Assembly: GCF_022201045.2 (NCBI RefSeq) | Contig: NC_068559.1 | Coordinates: forward strand, 4,810,501 to 4,874,500 | Length of the DNA: 64,000 nucleotides | Source: Citrus sinensis | Lineage: Eukaryota > Streptophyta > Magnoliopsida > Sapindales > Rutaceae | Direction: 5' to 3' | In this document: positions 59,511 through 64,000 of the stretch, piece by piece | How positions within the stretch are numbered: position 1 is the stretch's first letter | Layout: each line of letters begins with the position of its first letter | Notes under the pieces: generated by a model | Told to the model about the DNA's origin: nothing | The model's database searches: none | Seen by the model: the letters and a program-made list of their open reading frames with translations, nothing else | Translations under genes and position numbers: made by a program

Positions 59511-62500
59511 ATGATACGGCTGACTACTCCATAGACAATAAGAATGCCTATACAAAGACCCCATTCTTGAAGATCGTAGCCACTCTTCATCAGTAAACCG
59601 CAACGAGTAATCAGCCACACTCCATAATACCTAATTGTAATCATGAGAATTAGTAACATGAATCACGAAATCTGAAATTTAATAAAGTTCTCCAGGTATT
59701 TTTGATAACTTATTTTTCTATTGCAAGGTAAAATCTTGTGTCAATTTTCCCAAGGAACTGATTGCCGGCTGGCTCACTATCCAATGTGAGCTCCTTAAAA
59801 TTTACATCTAGGATATATACGTTCCTTTTCATTGGTATTTATCGTGTGGTTCAGTGAATTTTCCTCTCTCTGGCTCACGGTGCCAATGTTTATATTATCG
59901 GTGTCCGGACTAAGTTGGTTAGACTTCTCTAAAGACCATAATCATAAAACCCAGTGCGCAACATGTTGCATAAACTTGTAAAATGACTTTAGAGAAAATG
60001 CAGTTCTATCATACCTCTCAGCATTTGCAACCACAAATGCTTGCAAAGCCCACTTTGGATAGCATAAGTTAGCTATATTCTTCATAAATTCACTATCCGT
60101 CTTCCGTGTTGCGATAAGAGTTAAAACCACTGGAAGAAGAACAGACCACTGCAAGAAAAAATGGCTTGTCAATATAAATAAATGATATACGAAGCTTCAA
60201 ATTGGCAAGAAGTGAATATTTTCACTTGATTGCTATCGTTGCTCACCAGCTGGGCAGAACCAGGTTCGAAGAAGATGGCAAGTGCATAAGCTATACCAGT
60301 CACACAGTAAACAAGGCAGAGCAGGACTGCATAGTTATCTGCAAAGGAAGATCTTGGGTTGGTGAAGAAATAGAACATGGAGAGATACACCACAGGCTTG
60401 ATGACCGTATTAAAATGGTCAATTGTATCCTTAGCAAGAAAGTAGGCCAAGCTGCTCATGCCGGAGGCCCTTTCTCTCCAGTATTGTAGTTTTTCCAGAG
60501 AAAATGTTCTCAAAGCTGCTATTTTGCAAAGAAGAGCTGAAAACAGGAATATATTGTGGTAAGAAAGAAAGTCTTTTGCACATAAACAATATATTATTAC
60601 TTTTCCACCAATCCAATTGGCTGGTCAATCCAAATTCAAAATTATTTTGGTTGTTGCAATTTCATTTTTAAACACAGCACTAACTTTTCACTTCAAATGA
60701 CAGAAGTAGAGTTATGTGATGGATAAAGCAAAACAAAGATTTTCCATTTTTCTGAAACTTTGTTTACAAATCAAGAAAGAAATCAAATGTTCTTGAACTT
60801 ACAAACTGCAATGATGGTATGACTATAACCAGCCGCCCCAAAATTTTCATCACCTACTTTACTCAGTGACCCTAAGCAGGCTCCAGCAAGCAATAAGATC
60901 AGAAAATCGACTGCCTGTGGTTTAGCTTCCCTTAGCCGCTGTTTGGCAACTCTGAAATTGTTGTGGACAAAGTGAGCATCAAGAGTTAATATATCAACAT
61001 AATAGAATGGAATATTTCAAATGAAATTAGCAGGATAAGTCACTTAAATGGGAATATCATATCTCGTCTCCCCGGGGTTTAAAATTACTGCAAATTATTA
61101 AGCAAATGCAAGTACATAACTTATCCAGCAATATGGAAAGCAAAAGAAAATCAAAAGTATGTCCTATACATATAACATCATTCAATAATATTTTGCTAAT
61201 CAAATTAATAGTTCAAACATGTTGTCTTATTAGGGATGGGTCAGATGATATGCAAGATGGAGAGAGCAAAGTTTGATCCCACGACAAAAGAGAATAAGAC
61301 GAGAGAACAGCTGCTTGGCTTAAGCTGTTGGATTTAGGTGTTGTCAAACTATAGTATATTAGGTCCTTGAACAGAGGTTCCCTATGTTTACTTTGTGTGC
61401 TAACAGAATGCACTTTTTTAACAGTTAAACAATTACATCTTCAGGGGAATCATAACAGAAATGGTATCTTTGAGTGTGTATACCTAATTTACCCTTTAGT
61501 CTACAATTTAAAAGCAAGAAAACAAAATTTTAATAACTATGAAATGACACGGAATACAAAGAATTTTTACAGTGGTGAAGATTTCAGCTCATCAATCTTT
61601 CTGAAACACATAATATAAGTGAAGGTACCAGAAAAGGTAAGGAAATATATGGCAATTTACCTCCCAAGGAAGAATCTGTACTGCTGGAATACACCCGGAG
61701 TTTTCCGTTTTGATAAATCCTTGGATTTAAAAAAATTGAGTCGTATATGATCCTTATGAAACTCCACATTATTCTTCATATCTTGCCATAATTCTCCAGC
61801 AAAAGACTTCTCCTCCACTTCAGTAGTAGCAAGATTTATTCCATTAGCTGGATTTACACCCTCTGGAGGCATAACGAATCTAGAAGCATTCTTCTGCATA
61901 TCAGGGGGCACTGGATAGCCATTGTGCAGCATCCATCTAACAGGAAGATCCTCATAAGTCACATTTGAGTTTGCACTCGGTTTCACTATACCCTCCAAAA
62001 TGTCAATTAAGTGGTCTGGAGGGTTAACACGCTCTGGAACATTGATACCAAGGCCTGCAAAGTATTCTTCAACTTTCTTCACTGAACCATGATAGACAGT
62101 AAGTCCACCTTTTGCCAGGAGCACTAAATCATCAAACATTCTGAACAAGGCATAACTGAACAAGAAAACTTGGCATTAGATATGAGAAAGCAAAATAATC
62201 CTGTGAGCAATCACATTCACATTATGCTCATAATGTACTACAAAAATATACGTATATTCTGAAATGATTTTGTTCAGCGGTATTGCAGCTCTTGAGAATT
62301 TTCTAACCCTGCACAGTTCATGAATGATGCAACAAATAAGCATTGGAAGTATTTTGACCGATACCAGATGCCAAAGCCTTAAGTTCTGGCTAATACTGAA
62401 ATTGCCTATCTATCAAATATTGGTATTGCTAACCAATGTGAAATTTAGGTCATTCATTTTTTTTTGTGGGGGGGGGGGGGGGGGGGAGATTCAATTTAGG

Positions 62501-64000
62501 TCACTCCTAATATACCAAAGTGCATGAAAAACTTTTCTTTCATAATTACTGTTATGTTCTTGCTTATACTTCAAGTGAAAACTGCATCTATTTCTTGCAC
62601 TAGTATTTAACGATCAGATAATTGAGCACAATGTCATCAGATGATGATGATATTTGATATTAACTGCCGTACTCATCAGTTGTTTACCAGTATCCCTCTT
62701 ATGACTGTAAGTCATATTAAAAAAGAAACTGTAAGTTTAAATTTTATTTGATATTTTATTGTTGATTTTATGAACTTACTAGTTGTGGGGGAATGGGTCA
62801 AGTAACTGATAGTAAACCCCAATACGTTGACTAGGCAATCCAGAAAAATATTAGAAGCTAACTTGTAATAAGAAAACATTACCTGGGTTGATGAACAACC
62901 AGGCAGATATTAACCCCTTCGAGAGCTTCACGCCGTAGCGCTCTTAAAAGTAACTGAGAGGATGCACTATCTAAACCAGAAGTGGGTTCATCTAAGAGCA
63001 AAAGTGAAGGTTCCATGACCATTTCCAATCCAACATTTACTCGTTTCCTCTGGCCCCCAGAGATTCCTCGCTTTTCTACTGTTCCAACCAAGGAATCACG
63101 CACCGTCTGAAGCCCCAAAGTATCAATAACTCTTTCAACGACTAAAACTTTGTCTGCTTTTGCTAAGTGAGCTGATAATCTTCAACAATCAGAAGTTCAT
63201 ATGGTAAGGAACAATAGCAGTAAGAGGTACTGAAGGAATGATGGAAAAATCATGATGCAGAACAATAAACTTGACAAAGAGTGCATGGCAGAGAAGACCA
63301 ACTCAAGCTGCAATATTAGAACAGTGGGCTACAGCCACTACCAACCTCCTTTCCTCTTTCCTTTTTCCCTAATACCAACTAGCATATGCAGCATTTTTAG
63401 TCCAGAAAACTTTAGAAATAGGAGCAGCAAGCTGTACAAATTACCTCCAAATGGACTATGGATATTTAGTTTATTTTTTATTTAGTTTGCCATCTGTGTA
63501 AGATTTCTTTGAAATTATATGCAGTTACAAGTATAACTGTATCCAGCCTACATATAATATATTTTTGTTTGCTGCGTTGAACTTCTCATTACTGATGGAT
63601 AGCAATTCATTGTCCACAGTCCTTGGGAGGTTGATGGTCAATTAGGACTTTAGTTTCATAGAAACCCAGTGGCAAAAAGAGAAGAAGAAGAGCATATTAA
63701 ACTGTAGCTAAAATGTGAAAATGGGCTAAATGTAACATACCTGCATCTTGCATGGAACCATAGATTCTCTTCCACTGTCAAGTTTCCATGCACAATATCA
63801 TCTTGTGGCACAAAACCAATGGTTTTCTTATATGAGTGGATTGGTTCATTCTTTCCATTAATAAGAATTAAGCCAGTGGCTTTACATGCAATTGCTTTTC
63901 CTGCCAGAGCAGAAAGAAATGTAGTCTTTCCAGCCCCTGATGGGCCCATGACAGCAGTAATGCGGCCAGGCCGAATTTTTCCTGTGACACACCTCAATAG
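59471..64000 (-). CDS. ABCG transporter, ABCG24/28-like (3' part)
   Basis: Plasma- or endomembrane half-size WBC transporter of the plant ABCG24/28 group, which have a long N-terminal region outside this window. Seven exons on the minus strand: 64000-63741 (open), 63179-62883, 62155-61661, 60951-60803, 60536-60247, 60148-60015, 59630-59471. They join in frame to 594 residues. Walker A is [10 protein letters not shown], then [19 protein letters not shown], signature [15 protein letters not shown], Walker B with [13 protein letters not shown], and H-loop HQPS. After a linker with [18 protein letters not shown] come about five to six hydrophobic segments. The protein ends [15 protein letters not shown]. 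The substrate is unknown. A duplicate of the C-terminal segment follows the stop codon. Confidence 0.95.
62468..62486 (+). repeat. G19 homopolymer in an ABCG intron
   Basis: 19 consecutive G after TTTTTTGT, in the intron between the exons at 62883 and 62155. Such tracts are prone to length errors in sequencing and to G-quadruplex formation. Confidence 0.9.

Noticed and set aside
61200-61400. AGGGATGGGTC near 61233 as a fourth hAT end
   Set aside because: It lacks the TAGGGATGGCAA sequence, has no partner end within range and no 8-bp duplication.
62324-62527. Gly-run open frame
   Set aside because: A translation of the G19 homopolymer inside an ABCG intron.

Overview
This is a nuclear window from a flowering plant. 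Genes have GT-AG introns, intergenic DNA is AT-rich, and the gene families are plant-specific (PAL, SAUR, ELF6-type histone demethylase, plastid transketolase, large ABCG transporter). Protein similarity suggests a woody eudicot, possibly Citrus or a relative. That is an impression from memory, not the result of a search.

Layout. 1-3638: phenylalanine ammonia-lyase, with its 5' end outside the window. 4563-7275: a Mutator-like element with long terminal inverted repeats and a 9-bp target duplication, carrying a nested hAT element. It ends about 170 bp before the adenosine kinase start codon. 7449-11128: a complete 12-exon adenosine kinase. 12552-12941 (-): a SAUR gene. 14454-15812: a second hAT copy. 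About 17.2-22.7 kb: a tandem array of six AT-rich units of about 0.9 kb. 23265-27524: a transketolase-like gene with a third hAT copy in an intron and two frameshifts plus a deletion in the last exon. 27.9-32.6 kb: three small secreted Cys-rich peptide loci (the third broken), a tRNA-Cys and a poly(A) retro-insertion. 35068-43465: ELF6-like JmjC demethylase in seven exons. 44776-45489: NATA-type acetyltransferase. 48051-49283: a predicted pseudokinase. 51475-53460: mitochondrial DNL zinc-finger protein. 54181-58566: plastid GET3/ArsA-type ATPase in eleven exons. 59471-64000 (-): the 3' part of an ABCG24/28-like transporter.

The genes do not form one pathway; this is an ordinary mixed euchromatic plant neighbourhood. 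Exon joins for PAL, ADK, ELF6, DNL, GET3 and ABCG were checked by reading frame across every junction and all close without a frame error, so the frameshifts in the transketolase stand out as real lesions or assembly errors.

The most notable signals are the three hAT derivatives with perfect 8-bp target duplications, the MULE placed in the ADK promoter, the 0.9-kb tandem array with palindromic ACGACNNGTCGT motifs, the CX3CX3C peptide cluster, a 48-bp near-perfect hairpin upstream of the acetyltransferase, and a duplicated C-terminus around the ABCG stop codon.
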